Positions 50,501-57,894 of a stretch of 64,000 nt of DNA are shown in pieces. This stretch comes from Streptomyces beigongshangae (GTDB lineage Bacteria > Actinomycetota > Actinomycetes > Streptomycetales > Streptomycetaceae). The notes below the pieces were generated by a model that ran no database searches, had not been told where the DNA came from, and saw only the letters and a list, made by a program, of their open reading frames with translations. Position numbers and translations under genes: made by a program. The stretch is from positions 62,001 through 126,000 of the forward strand of contig NZ_JAHKJW010000020.1 in NCBI RefSeq assembly GCF_019710745.1. The letters are read 5' to 3'. The first letter of the stretch is position 1. Each line of letters begins with the position of its first letter.

Positions 50501-50639
50501 CGGCGACACCGACCGGCTGAGGCGCCGGGCGGCGGACCTGGTCTCGCGCAGCGGGGCGCGCGGGCTGCCGCCCCGCACCGAGGCACTGCTGGACGAACTG
50601 CTGCCGACCTGGCGCAGCGGCGTCCCCGCCGCGGGATGA
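47589..50639 (+). CDS. Membrane protein with LysM, winged-helix and BTAD-type domains
   Basis: 1016 residues. Three helices in the first 160 residues (VKAFLALVALLLLLVGVPG, VNVLTVVVWFAWAQFTACVLV, LVAALLLVGATAASF), a LysM domain at about 225-287 (DSLWEVAERHLGDGRRYKEIYRLN), a Gln/Gly-rich linker with GGRQD repeats, a fourth helix near 390-405, a long middle region, then a winged-helix-like domain (about 765-855) and a BTAD-type helical repeat to the end. BTAD normally belongs to SARP activators. Within the Tad locus, and overlapping the prepilin peptidase gene, it may link the wall-spanning pilus to a cytoplasmic response. Confidence 0.85.
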   Translation: MARRTTPNSPGSPPGSPGAPGPQGPPVPRNRTPQPLPRRRRTVGDFVKAFLALVALLLLLVGVPGALATQIGWPLPSGAPKVEWLQQEITVGTFVNVLTVVVWFAWAQFTACVLVEVKAALSGVGLPNRVPGAGPSQLLARQLVAALLLVGATAASFTPGLSQLGQQLEGNQRPTAAAAQQTPGGLLAQQQEQAAASAAALAGQAADAAAHAQGGSGAHASGDATKFYRIQPPEGRHHDSLWEVAERHLGDGRRYKEIYRLNKDRTQPDGSKLSEASLIRPGWIMEMPGDARGGELVEMPDETPEVSPEVQRQISDYARTGDAHQQGGGRQDGGRQDGGRQGDGSGSPDRDTAHISLPAQRPAPDQGHQQNQGQREHAAPPAGEGSGFGLPEALLGAPLLAAGLLAALGRRRRQALWQSALGAVGGRRGTEPPTPTGAAADAQDALLVGADPEGVRLLDRSLRGLAASLAGESRPLPTVYAAWLSGNGDLHLQLAQPAGRPPAPWQLGQDQTFWMLARADAERYADVDTAAPYPGLVSLGTMDDSRLLLNLESVPGIVSLSGREQDRAGVFASVAAELATNGWSDRMTITLVGFGEDLTPLAPNRLRHLDGIEALVETMEAETRQRRGALGAAGQDSVLTGRTGPARHTRWAPHLVLLAAEPSAEDAVKLAELAADASRLGIGYLVGTGSGDLPGAAWEMEVTSEGKLLAPLLGLELDAQLLPVSQQRAVVELFTDADPGRDDDGRPATAPPFLVDISEQGRPAVYARLVGPYEIIGLETPDGERSPLLHEALALLLLHREGVHPRVLSSALWPRGVTDDVRDALVERLRTWLGTDPDGTPRLAPDATGRLKLAKSVVSDLDVLRSLYHEATQGRGAGSRAVRGRLLTDALVLVRGPLLAERPAGRYGWLTHEIIDARLPLLVADIGLALSAFHLEKDRAEKAMEALDAALGSAPGDERLWHELLRATHATGDTDRLRRRAADLVSRSGARGLPPRTEALLDELLPTWRSGVPAAG

Positions 50640-51379
50640 GCGGCTTCCAGCCCGTCGACCAGCTGATCGTCGTCGGCGCCGTCCTCTGGGGCGGCGTCGC
50701 CGGTCTGCTGGTGCCCCGCGCCGCGTACCGCTTCTCGGTGGCCCCCGAGGAGCCGTGGGCGGACCGGTGTCCCGAGGGCCATCCGGTGGGCGGCTGGATC
50801 GGTCCGGCCCGCTGCGCGGACTGCGGCGGGCGGGCGTACGGCCCCGGCGCGCTCCCCGTCTCCCTCGTCACCGCTCTCGTCTGCGGCGCCCTCGCCGCGG
50901 CGACCGGGACCCGGCCCGAGCTGGCGGTCTGGCTGCTGCTCGCCCCGCCCGGAGTGCTGCTCGCCGTCGTGGACTTCCGGGTGCAGCGTCTGCCGGACGT
51001 GCTGACGCTGCCCCTGGCCGCCGCCGCACCCGCCCTGCTCGCGGGCGCCGCGGCGGCCCCCGAGCACGCCGGGCACTGGCTGACCGCGCTGTACGGGGGC
51101 CTGGCCCTCGGTGCCGGCTACTTCGTCCTCTTCCTGGTCAACCCCGACGGCATGGGCTTCGGGGACGTGAAGCTGGCCCTCGGCCTCGGCGCGGTCCTCG
51201 GCTGGTACGGCTGGGGAGCCGTGCTGCTGGGCACCTTCGCGGGGTTCCTGTACGGCGGCCTGTACGGGGCGGTGCTCGTCGTCGCCCGCCGGGCCGGGCG
51301 CAGGACGTCGATCCCCTTCGGCCCGTTCCTGATCGCCGGAGCCCTCACGGGCCTGCTCATCGGGGCCTGTGCGGCCTGA
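50636..51379 (+). CDS. Prepilin peptidase (A24 family, TadV-like)
   Basis: 247 residues, ATGA overlap with the preceding gene. Aspartic protease motifs: Asp in LAVVDFRVQRLPD (about residue 111) and GFGDVKLALGLG (about 174). Two C-x-x-C-like Cys (RCPEGHP, CADCGG) recall the zinc-binding loop of larger type 4 prepilin peptidases. It should cleave the leaders of the pilin at 45315 and the TadE-like proteins in the membrane. Confidence 0.92.
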   Translation: MSGFQPVDQLIVVGAVLWGGVAGLLVPRAAYRFSVAPEEPWADRCPEGHPVGGWIGPARCADCGGRAYGPGALPVSLVTALVCGALAAATGTRPELAVWLLLAPPGVLLAVVDFRVQRLPDVLTLPLAAAAPALLAGAAAAPEHAGHWLTALYGGLALGAGYFVLFLVNPDGMGFGDVKLALGLGAVLGWYGWGAVLLGTFAGFLYGGLYGAVLVVARRAGRRTSIPFGPFLIAGALTGLLIGACAA

Positions 51380-51450
51380 CGTCGGGTGCGGGGAGGCGCT
51401 GGCGTACGCTGGATCAGTCTGTCCACACCCCCATGAAAGGGACCGCTCCG

Positions 51451-52650
51451 GTGACCGAGAAGGCCGACCTACAGTCCGTCCTCGACCGTGCCGCCGAGGG
51501 TGGGCGGATCACCCCCGAAGAGGCGCTCGCCCTCTACCGCGACGCCCCGCTGCACGCGCTCGGCTCCGCCGCGGACGCCGTACGCCGCCGCCGGTACGCC
51601 GGTACGGAGCACATCGCGACGTACATCATCGAGCGGAACATCAACTACACGAACGTCTGCGTCACGGCGTGCAAGTTCTGCGCGTTCTACGCCCCGCCGA
51701 AGGCCACGGACAAGGGCTGGACGCGCGACCTCGACGACATCCTGCGCCGGTGCGCGGAGACCGTCGAGCTCGGCGGCACGCAGATCATGTTCCAGGGCGG
51801 GCACCACCCCGACTACGGCGTCGAGTACTACGAGGAGCACTTCGCCGCGATCAAGGCCGCGTACCCGCAGCTCGTCATCCACAGCCTGGGGGCGAGCGAG
51901 GTCGAGCACATGGCCCGCATCTCCGAGGTGAGCGTGGAGGAGGCCATCACGCGTATCCACCGGGCGGGGCTCGACTCCTTCGCCGGTGCCGGCGCCGAGC
52001 TGCTGCCCGCGCGGCCCCGCAAGGCCATCGCCCCGCTGAAGGAGAGCGGCGAGCGCTGGCTGGAGATCATGGAGACCGCGCACAACCTGGGCGTGGAGTC
52101 CACGTCCACCATGCTCATGGGCACCGGCGAGACCAACGCCGAGCGCATCGAGCACCTGCGGATGATCCGTGACGTACAGGACCGGACGGGCGGCTTCCGC
52201 GCCTTCATCCCGTACACGTACCAGCCGGAGAACAACCACCTCAAGGGCCGTACGCAGGCCACGCTCTTCGAGTACCTGCGGATGATCGCCATCGCGCGGC
52301 TCTTCATGGACAACGTCGCCCACATCCAGGGCTCGTGGCTGACCACCGGCAAGGAGGTCGGCCAGCTGTCGCTGCACTACGGCGCGGACGACCTGGGATC
52401 GATCATGCTGGAGGAGAACGTCGTCTCCTCCGCGGGCGCGAAGCACCGCTCCAACCGCATGGAGATCATCGACCTGATCCGCAAGGCGGGGCGGGTGCCG
52501 GCGCAGCGGGCCACGACGTACGAGCACCTCGTCGTCCACGACGACCCGGCGAACGACCCCGTCGACGAGCGGGTGCAGTCGCACATCTCGTCGACGGCGA
52601 TCGAGGGCGGGACCGCCCACCCCGGGCTGAAGCTGCTCGCGTCCAACTAG
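51451..52650 (+). CDS. mqnC: Cyclic dehypoxanthine futalosine synthase MqnC
   Basis: 399 residues from GTG 51451, with AAAGGGA eight bases upstream. A radical-SAM enzyme that cyclises dehypoxanthine futalosine. The iron-sulfur motif is C70-x3-C74-x2-C77 (CVTACKFC). Other family parts are GGTQIMFQGGHHPDYG, FAGAGAELLPARPRKAI and FIPYTYQPENN. A TACGCT box near 51403 could be its -10. It is the third radical or early step enzyme of the pathway in this window. Confidence 0.96.
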   Translation: MTEKADLQSVLDRAAEGGRITPEEALALYRDAPLHALGSAADAVRRRRYAGTEHIATYIIERNINYTNVCVTACKFCAFYAPPKATDKGWTRDLDDILRRCAETVELGGTQIMFQGGHHPDYGVEYYEEHFAAIKAAYPQLVIHSLGASEVEHMARISEVSVEEAITRIHRAGLDSFAGAGAELLPARPRKAIAPLKESGERWLEIMETAHNLGVESTSTMLMGTGETNAERIEHLRMIRDVQDRTGGFRAFIPYTYQPENNHLKGRTQATLFEYLRMIAIARLFMDNVAHIQGSWLTTGKEVGQLSLHYGADDLGSIMLEENVVSSAGAKHRSNRMEIIDLIRKAGRVPAQRATTYEHLVVHDDPANDPVDERVQSHISSTAIEGGTAHPGLKLLASN

Positions 52651-52654
52651 CGCC

Positions 52655-53107
52655 ATGGCACTGACGATCCACGTCGCGGACGAGCTGCGCCTCGCCTGGG
52701 ACGGCACCGGCGCCGTTCCCGGCGGGGCCGTCGCCGTGGAGGGGGACCGGGTCGCCGCGACGGGTGCCGCGGCCGAGCTCCAGGAACGGTTCCCCGGTGC
52801 GCGGGTGCGCCGGTGGCCCGGGGCGCTGGGTCCCGGACTGGTCCACGAGGGACCGCTGCCGGAGGCGCCGACGCCGCGTGAGCGGGTGCACGAGCTCTTG
52901 AAGCTGGGCGCGGTGGCGGTGCCGGCGGAGTCCGTGGCCGGGGCGGGGTTGCGGGCGGCCGCCGAGCGCGGTGGTGTGCGGGTCCTGCCGGAGGCGCGCC
53001 CTGCGACGATCACCGCCGGGGGCCGGGCCGACCTGGCGGTCTTCGCCGGGGACGGGTCGTGCGTGGCGACGGTGTGCGCGGGGCGACTGGTGCATCGGCG
53101 TCGATAG
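52655..53107 (+). CDS. Imidazolonepropionase-like (amidohydrolase composite-domain) protein
   Basis: 150 residues. The start (IHVADELRLAWDGTGAVPGGAVAVEGDRVAATGAAAEL) and end (ITAGGRADLAVFAGDGSCVATVCAGRLVHRR) form the split beta-sandwich of amidohydrolases, but the catalytic TIM barrel is missing between them. It is probably a degraded or minimised amidohydrolase and unlikely to be hydrolytically active. Four bases after mqnC. Confidence 0.75.
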   Translation: MALTIHVADELRLAWDGTGAVPGGAVAVEGDRVAATGAAAELQERFPGARVRRWPGALGPGLVHEGPLPEAPTPRERVHELLKLGAVAVPAESVAGAGLRAAAERGGVRVLPEARPATITAGGRADLAVFAGDGSCVATVCAGRLVHRRR

Positions 53108-53307
53108 CCCCGGGCGTCGGGTACGCGGTCGTGCTCGGGACGCTGGTCGACCGGCTCTGGGAGGTCCCGGCCTTCGAGGCGTGTCTGCCGCTGGGGAGGC
53201 AGTGGTTCCTGTTCGGCGTCGGCTGGGTCCTCATCGCCGTGTTCGTGGTGCTGTGCGGATGGGTGGAGGACGTGGCCGCGGGGAAGAAGCCGAGACTGCT
53301 GCCCTGA
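53059..53307 (+). CDS. Small membrane protein
   Basis: Up to 82 residues; overlaps the preceding gene by 49 bases if the GTG at 53059 is used, less with the GTG at 53074. Two hydrophobic segments (SIAPGVGYAVVLGTLVDRL and WFLFGVGWVLIAVFVVLCGWV) and a KKPRLLP end. No family recognised. Ahead of menG, separated from it by the palindromic repeat array. Confidence 0.6.
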   Translation: MRGDGVRGATGASASIAPGVGYAVVLGTLVDRLWEVPAFEACLPLGRQWFLFGVGWVLIAVFVVLCGWVEDVAAGKKPRLLP

Positions 53308-53328
53308 GGCGGGCCCGCGGTGTGGCGC

Positions 53329-53376
53329 ACCGGCCGGTGCGCGGACCGGCCGGTGTGCGGACCGGCCGGTGCGCGG
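53329..53376. repeat. Three 16-bp units each holding the palindrome ACCGGCCGGT, upstream of menG
   Basis: ACCGGCCGGTGCGCGG, ACCGGCCGGTGTGCGG, ACCGGCCGGTGCGCGG stand head to tail. The 10-bp palindrome recurs exactly every 16 bases. The array ends 46 bases before the menG GTG, so it lies across the likely promoter region. Confidence 0.9.
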
Positions 53377-53410
53377 GCCGGGCGGCGGCGGGCCGTCCGG
53401 CCCGTGCTGC

Positions 53411-53422
53411 CACAATGGGACC
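53411..53422 (+). promoter_or_regulatory. Putative leaderless promoter box of menG
   Basis: CACAAT at 53411-53416 lies 6 bases before the menG GTG. It matches the TAnnnT pattern less well than the other boxes (C instead of T first). Confidence 0.4.
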
Positions 53423-54118
53423 GTGACCCGCGCATCCCTGACCAAACAGCCGCACGAAGTCGCCTCGATGTTCGACGACGTCGCGGAACGCTACGACCTG
53501 ACGAACGACGTGCTGTCGCTCGGCCAGGACCGGCTGTGGCGCAAGGAGGTCGCGAAGGCGGTCGACGCGCGGCCCGCCCAGAGGATCCTGGACCTCGCGG
53601 CGGGCACCGCCACCTCCTCACTGCCCTTCGCGCGCACGGGGGCGTACGTCGTTCCCTGCGACTTCTCCCTCGGGATGCTCAGGGTCGGCAAGAAGAACCA
53701 CCCCTGGCTGCCGCTCACCGCGGGCGACGCCACGAGGCTGCCGTTCAAGGACGGCACCTTCGACGCGGTGACGATCTCCTTCGGCCTGCGCAACGTGCAG
53801 GACACGGACGCGGCGCTGCGGGAGCTGTACCGGGTGACGAAGCCCGGCGGGCGCGTGGTGATCTGCGAGTTCTCGCACCCGACCTGGACGCCGCTGCGCA
53901 CGGTCTACACCGAGTACCTGATGCGTGCGCTGCCGCCGCTGGCCCGTACGGTCTGCTCGAACCCCGACGCGTACGTCTACCTCGCCGAGTCGATCCGCGA
54001 GTGGCCCGACCAGCCCGCCCTCGCCGAGCGCCTGATCGGGGCCGGCTGGTCGAAGGTGGCCTGGCGGAACCTCACGGGCGGGATCGTCGCGCTGCACCGC
54101 GGCGTCAAGCAGGGCTGA
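53423..54118 (+). CDS. menG: Demethylmenaquinone methyltransferase
   Basis: 231 residues. UbiE/MenG family: VASMFDDVAERYDLTNDVLSLGQDRLWR at the start, SAM motif ILDLAAGTATSSLPFA, GDATRLPFKDGTFDAVTISFGLRNV and LTGGIVALHRGVK at the end. It methylates demethylmenaquinone in the last step of menaquinone synthesis. Located between mqnC and a MenJ-like reductase. Confidence 0.95.
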   Translation: MTRASLTKQPHEVASMFDDVAERYDLTNDVLSLGQDRLWRKEVAKAVDARPAQRILDLAAGTATSSLPFARTGAYVVPCDFSLGMLRVGKKNHPWLPLTAGDATRLPFKDGTFDAVTISFGLRNVQDTDAALRELYRVTKPGGRVVICEFSHPTWTPLRTVYTEYLMRALPPLARTVCSNPDAYVYLAESIREWPDQPALAERLIGAGWSKVAWRNLTGGIVALHRGVKQG

Positions 54119-54488
54119 CCACCGGGTCCGGGCAGCCGGCCACCGGGTCCGGGGAGCCTTCCCGGCCCGGGGCGTCGAGCGCGCGGTGCAGGCCGCCCGA
54201 CGGCGGTGGGGGCAGGCGCGGTTCGCGCACTCCGGCACCGCCGCCGCCCTCGCCCTCGCCGAGGTCGAACCACACCGTGACGACCGCTCCGCGCGGTACC
54301 TCGGCGCCGGGCGGCGGGTACTGGCGTACGACGTGGTCGACGACGGTCAGGTCGAAGTCGGGCCGGTCGGGCGCGGTGAGGAGCACCCCACGCGCCTCGG
54401 CCGTCTCGCGCGCGTCCACGGCCATCAGACCGACGAGCCGCGGTACGCGCACTTCGGGTGTCTTGCGTGGAATGCGCACAGACGTCAC
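54105..54488 (-). CDS. PASTA-domain protein
   Basis: 127 residues from GTG 54488. The core is one PASTA domain (VRVPRLVGLMAVDARETAEARGVLL to VVDHVVRQYPPPGAEVPRGAVVTVWFD), a module that in other proteins binds muropeptides. No signal peptide or membrane helix precedes it, so this copy appears cytoplasmic. A Gly/Pro-rich tail follows. Its end overlaps the end of menG by 14 bases, convergent. Confidence 0.82.
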   Translation of the reverse strand: MTSVRIPRKTPEVRVPRLVGLMAVDARETAEARGVLLTAPDRPDFDLTVVDHVVRQYPPPGAEVPRGAVVTVWFDLGEGEGGGGAGVREPRLPPPPSGGLHRALDAPGREGSPDPVAGCPDPVVSPA

Positions 54489-54589
54489 CCCCAGCGGTAC
54501 CGGCAGCGTAGGCCCGTGCCGGGCCCGCCGGAAGGCGCCGGGGCCGGGCGGCCGACCGCGGACCGGCCCCGGGCCCGAACCCGAACCCG

Positions 54590-55096
54590 TCAAAGAGCCA
54601 GCCGGTAGCAGTGCCCGAACTGGTCCGACGTGGGTGACGTGAACGTTTCGGCGAGCTCCATGCCCAGGCGTCCGGTCACGGCGATCGAGCGTTCGTTGCG
54701 GGAGTTCACCATCGCGACGACGCCGGCGACGCCGGCCGCGCGCACCCGGTCCAGCGTGGCCCGCGCCGCCGCGGTCACATAACCCCTGCCCCAGTACTCC
54801 CGCCCGAGCCGCCAGCCGATCTCGACCTCCCCCCTGGGCCCCCACTCGTGCGGCCACGGCTGGGCGCCGGTGAAGCCGATGACCCGTTTCTCCTCGTCGA
54901 GCACGGTCCAGAGGCAGAAACCGAACTCCGCGTCGTGCCGGCGCTGCCGGGCGGTCAGCTCCTCGTAGACGGACAGTTCGGCGGACCGGCCGCCGTGGAA
55001 CTCCATGACGTCCGGGTGGTCGAAGACCCGGTGCCAGGCGAAGGCGTCCTCGTCGGTGGGGACGCGCAGGTGTACCACGGGCAGTGCTCGGTTCAC
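54590..55096 (-). CDS. GNAT-family N-acetyltransferase (RimJ/RimL-like)
   Basis: 168 residues. LRVPTDEDAFAWHRVFDHPDVMEF at the start, EVEIGWRLGREYWGRGYVTAAARATLD as the acetyl-CoA motif and VNSRNERSIAVTGRLGMELAE near the end are typical of RimJ/RimL-like enzymes. Substrate unknown. Divergent from the reductase gene at 55227. Confidence 0.93.
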   Translation of the reverse strand: MNRALPVVHLRVPTDEDAFAWHRVFDHPDVMEFHGGRSAELSVYEELTARQRRHDAEFGFCLWTVLDEEKRVIGFTGAQPWPHEWGPRGEVEIGWRLGREYWGRGYVTAAARATLDRVRAAGVAGVVAMVNSRNERSIAVTGRLGMELAETFTSPTSDQFGHCYRLAL

Positions 55097-55134
55097 GGGG
55101 CAGCCCTTCAGCCAGGCGGATCAGTACCGCTGCA

Positions 55135-55226
55135 TAGACTGCCCATGTCACGTGCCCGTCAGCACGTGGATTTCGAGACCTCGCGCACTAAGACTTCGAG
55201 CCTTCGAGACTTGGGGAGACCCCGCC
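55135..55226 (+). promoter_or_regulatory. Promoter and leader of the MenJ-like gene
   Basis: TAGACT at 55135-55140 is a good -10. The following leader of about 80 bases contains two CACGTG palindromes 14 bases apart (55149-55154 and 55163-55168), repeated TTCGAGAC motifs and then GGGGAGACC before the GTG. The CACGTG pair could be a regulator site or part of an RNA stem. Confidence 0.5.
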
Positions 55227-56537
55227 GTGACCGAGTCCCAGTCCCAGCCCCTCTCCGAACACTCCGCCGACGTGATCGTCGTCGGGGCCGGGCCAGCCGG
55301 TTCCACCACGGCGTACTACCTGGCCAAGGCCGGACTGGACGTCCTGCTCCTGGAGAAGACCGCCTTTCCGCGGGAGAAGGTGTGCGGCGACGGGCTGACG
55401 CCCCGCGCCACCAAGCAGCTCGTCTCCATGGGGATCGACATCTCGGAGGAGGCCGGCTGGCTGCGGAACAAAGGGCTCCGCATCATCGGCGGCGGTGTCC
55501 GCCTGCAACTGGACTGGCCGGAACTCGCCTCCTACCCGGACTACGGACTCGTCCGCAAGCGCGACGACTTCGACGAGCAGCTGGCCCGCCAGGCGCAGAA
55601 GGCCGGCGCGCGGCTGTACGAGCGCTGCAACGTCGGTGCCCCGATCGTCGACGACCGCACGGGCCGCATCACGGGCGTGCACGCCAAGCTCGGCGACGCC
55701 GACTCCAAGGAGAAGCGCGACGTCACCTTCCACGCGCCCCTGGTCGTCGCCGCCGACGGCAACTCGACCCGGCTCTCCCTGGCGATGGGCCTGCACCGCC
55801 GCGAGGACCGCCCGATGGGCGTCGCCGTGCGCACGTACTTCACCTCCCCGCGCCACGACGACGACTACCTGGAGTCGTGGCTGGAGCTGTGGGACCGCCG
55901 CGGTCCCGGCGAGGACCGCCTGCTGCCGGGCTACGGCTGGATCTTCGGCATGGGCGACGGCACGTCCAACGTCGGCCTGGGCGTCCTGAACACCTCGTCC
56001 TCGTTCAAGGAGCTGGACTGGCGCGAGGTCCTCAAGGCGTGGTGCGCCTCGATGCCGGCGGACTGGGGCTACACCCCGGAGAACATGACGATCCCGATCC
56101 GCGGGGCCGCCCTGCCGATGGCCTTCAACCGCCAGCCGCACTACACGAAGGGCCTGCTGCTCGTCGGCGACGCGGGCGGCATGGTGAACCCCTTCAACGG
56201 CGAGGGCATCGCCTACGCCATGGAGTCCGGGCAGATCGCCGCCGACGTCATCGTCCAGGCGCACGCCCGCGCCACCCCCGCCCAGCGCGAACTGGCCCTG
56301 CAGCGCTACCCGAAGGTCCTGAAGGACACGTACGGCGGCTACTACACGCTCGGCCGCGCCTTCGTGAAGCTCATCGGCAACCCGACGGTCATGAAGATCG
56401 CCGCGCAGCGCGGTCTGACGCACCCGATGCTGATGAGGTTCACGCTGAAGATGCTCGCCAACCTGACGGACCCGACGGGCGGCGACGCGATGGACCGCAT
56501 CATCAACGGCCTGACGAAGGTCGCCCCGAAGGCGTAG
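55227..56537 (+). CDS. Geranylgeranyl-reductase-family FAD enzyme, MenJ-like
   Basis: 436 residues. FAD dinucleotide motif ADVIVVGAGPAGSTTAYYLAKAG, family motif KVCGDGLTPRATKQLV, second FAD motif LLLVGDAGGMVNPFNGEGIAYAMESG. In mycobacteria the related MenJ saturates one isoprene unit of menaquinone. Streptomycetes make partly saturated MK-9 species, and the neighbours are menG and nuo, so a quinone-saturating role is likely; archaeal-type lipid reduction is the family alternative. Confidence 0.9.
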   Translation: MTESQSQPLSEHSADVIVVGAGPAGSTTAYYLAKAGLDVLLLEKTAFPREKVCGDGLTPRATKQLVSMGIDISEEAGWLRNKGLRIIGGGVRLQLDWPELASYPDYGLVRKRDDFDEQLARQAQKAGARLYERCNVGAPIVDDRTGRITGVHAKLGDADSKEKRDVTFHAPLVVAADGNSTRLSLAMGLHRREDRPMGVAVRTYFTSPRHDDDYLESWLELWDRRGPGEDRLLPGYGWIFGMGDGTSNVGLGVLNTSSSFKELDWREVLKAWCASMPADWGYTPENMTIPIRGAALPMAFNRQPHYTKGLLLVGDAGGMVNPFNGEGIAYAMESGQIAADVIVQAHARATPAQRELALQRYPKVLKDTYGGYYTLGRAFVKLIGNPTVMKIAAQRGLTHPMLMRFTLKMLANLTDPTGGDAMDRIINGLTKVAPKA

Positions 56538-56606
56538 CCGGTACGGCGGCCCGCTCCTCGCGGGCCGCTCCCCGCCGGGGACGACCCGGGGACGCCCCGG
56601 ACACGA

Positions 56607-56643
56607 CTGTGGGCCGCTTCCCCGACGGGGAAGCGGCCCACAG
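56607..56643. terminator. Perfect 17-bp hairpin between convergent genes
   Basis: CTGTGGGCCGCTTCCCC - GAC - GGGGAAGCGGCCCACAG. Perfect 17-bp arms with a three-base loop between the convergent MenJ-like and NlpC/P60 genes, so it can end transcripts from both sides. Confidence 0.92.
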
Positions 56644-56658
56644 CCGCGCGACCGGAGG

Positions 56659-57492
56659 TCAGAGCACCCGCACCGCACCGTCCGCGGGGTAGCCCGACAG
56701 GTCCTGGATGACGACGCCCTTCGAGGGGTTCGCCGCGTCCAGGTACTGGCCGCCGCCGATGTAGACGCCCGTGTGGTACGCGGACCCGGCACCGCCCCAG
56801 TACAGGATGTCGCCGACCTGCAGGTTGGACAGGGAGACCTGGGTGCCGGCCAGGGACTGGTCCTGGGAGATGCGCGGCAGGTCGACACCGACCTGCTTGA
56901 ACGCGGCCTGGACCAGGCCGGAGCAGTCCCACGCGTCGGGACCGGTGGCGCCCATGACGTAGGCGTCGCCGACCTGCGCCCGCAGGAAACCGATGACGGT
57001 GGCGACGCTGCCGCCGGCCGGGGCGGCCGCGGCGTCGTTGCCGGCCGCCGCGGAGGGCGCGGAGGAGGCCGTCGAGGCCGTCGTGAGGGTCGTGCGCTCC
57101 GCGGTGCGCGTGGCGCGCTCAGCGGCCTCCTTGCGGGCCTCCTCGGCCTTCTGCTTCTTGATCTCGGCCTGCTTCTTCGCGTCCGCGAGGTCCGCCTTGG
57201 CCTGCTTCGCGGCCTTCTCGGCGGCCGCGTCACGCTCGGCCCGCAGCTGGTAGTCCGCCGCGGCCTGCTGGGTGACCTCAGCGGACGCCGCGACCTGGGC
57301 GGTCAGGTCGGCCGTGAGGGTGGGCAGCTCGATGGTCTGGGTCACCGGCTCGGCCGCGTTGGCCGTTCCGGCGGCACCGGCCACTGCCAGGGTGCCGAGG
57401 ACGCCACCGGCGACGCCGGCGCGCATCGCGAGCGCCGAACTGCTGCGAGGCCGGGGTTTCCGGTGGCTGCGTATGTGAGCGGTGTGGGACAT
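56659..57492 (-). CDS. Secreted NlpC/P60 (C40) peptidoglycan hydrolase
   Basis: 277 residues from ATG 57492; an ATG at 57522 is an alternative. Signal peptide with HIRSHRKPRPRS and a hydrophobic run ending TANAAE. A coiled coil (about 60-130, Ala/Lys/Glu-rich) precedes the C-terminal NlpC/P60 domain, with catalytic C190 (DAWDCSGLVQAAF) and H240 (SAYHTGVYIGG). It should cut D-Glu-mDAP-type peptide bonds in the cell wall. The long upstream region and a CRP-like site suggest control during growth or germination. Confidence 0.94.
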   Translation of the reverse strand: MSHTAHIRSHRKPRPRSSSALAMRAGVAGGVLGTLAVAGAAGTANAAEPVTQTIELPTLTADLTAQVAASAEVTQQAAADYQLRAERDAAAEKAAKQAKADLADAKKQAEIKKQKAEEARKEAAERATRTAERTTLTTASTASSAPSAAAGNDAAAAPAGGSVATVIGFLRAQVGDAYVMGATGPDAWDCSGLVQAAFKQVGVDLPRISQDQSLAGTQVSLSNLQVGDILYWGGAGSAYHTGVYIGGGQYLDAANPSKGVVIQDLSGYPADGAVRVL

Positions 57493-57731
57493 AGGGACAA
57501 CCGGTATCAGGGGCTCCTCCATACCTTCAAGAAACGTGTGGTGCGCCACAATTGTTCAACGGGCTCTCGAATCCCGGTCGCGTCGCCCTCTATTGACGCC
57601 GTAACGGGCATTGCGGACAGCGTCCGACGCGCCTGTGATCATTGCCTTTTCGCATTACGCCCGAATTGCCCGCCACCTACCACTGGTTGACGCGGATGGC
57701 CAAGCCCGCTTGTTTTCGCCCTGTGATCAAT

Positions 57732-57745
57732 GTGACGCACGTCAC
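57732..57745. promoter_or_regulatory. CRP-like site upstream of the NlpC/P60 gene
   Basis: GTGACGCACGTCAC matches the streptomycete Crp pattern GTG-N6-GNCAC and is itself a palindrome. It lies 240 bases from the hydrolase start codon and 540 bases from nuoA. Confidence 0.6.
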
Positions 57746-57894
57746 GCAACGGGGGTCCCCGTGGCCGCGTCACGCGCGGGGTCGCGCGGGAGGTGTGGGA
57801 GCCGGCTCGGTGCCGACTCCCGCTAGTGAACGGATGCACGCGCCCGGCTCGTCCACAACGGACGTCCCAACTCCTCCCGGGGTGTGAACGAGTT

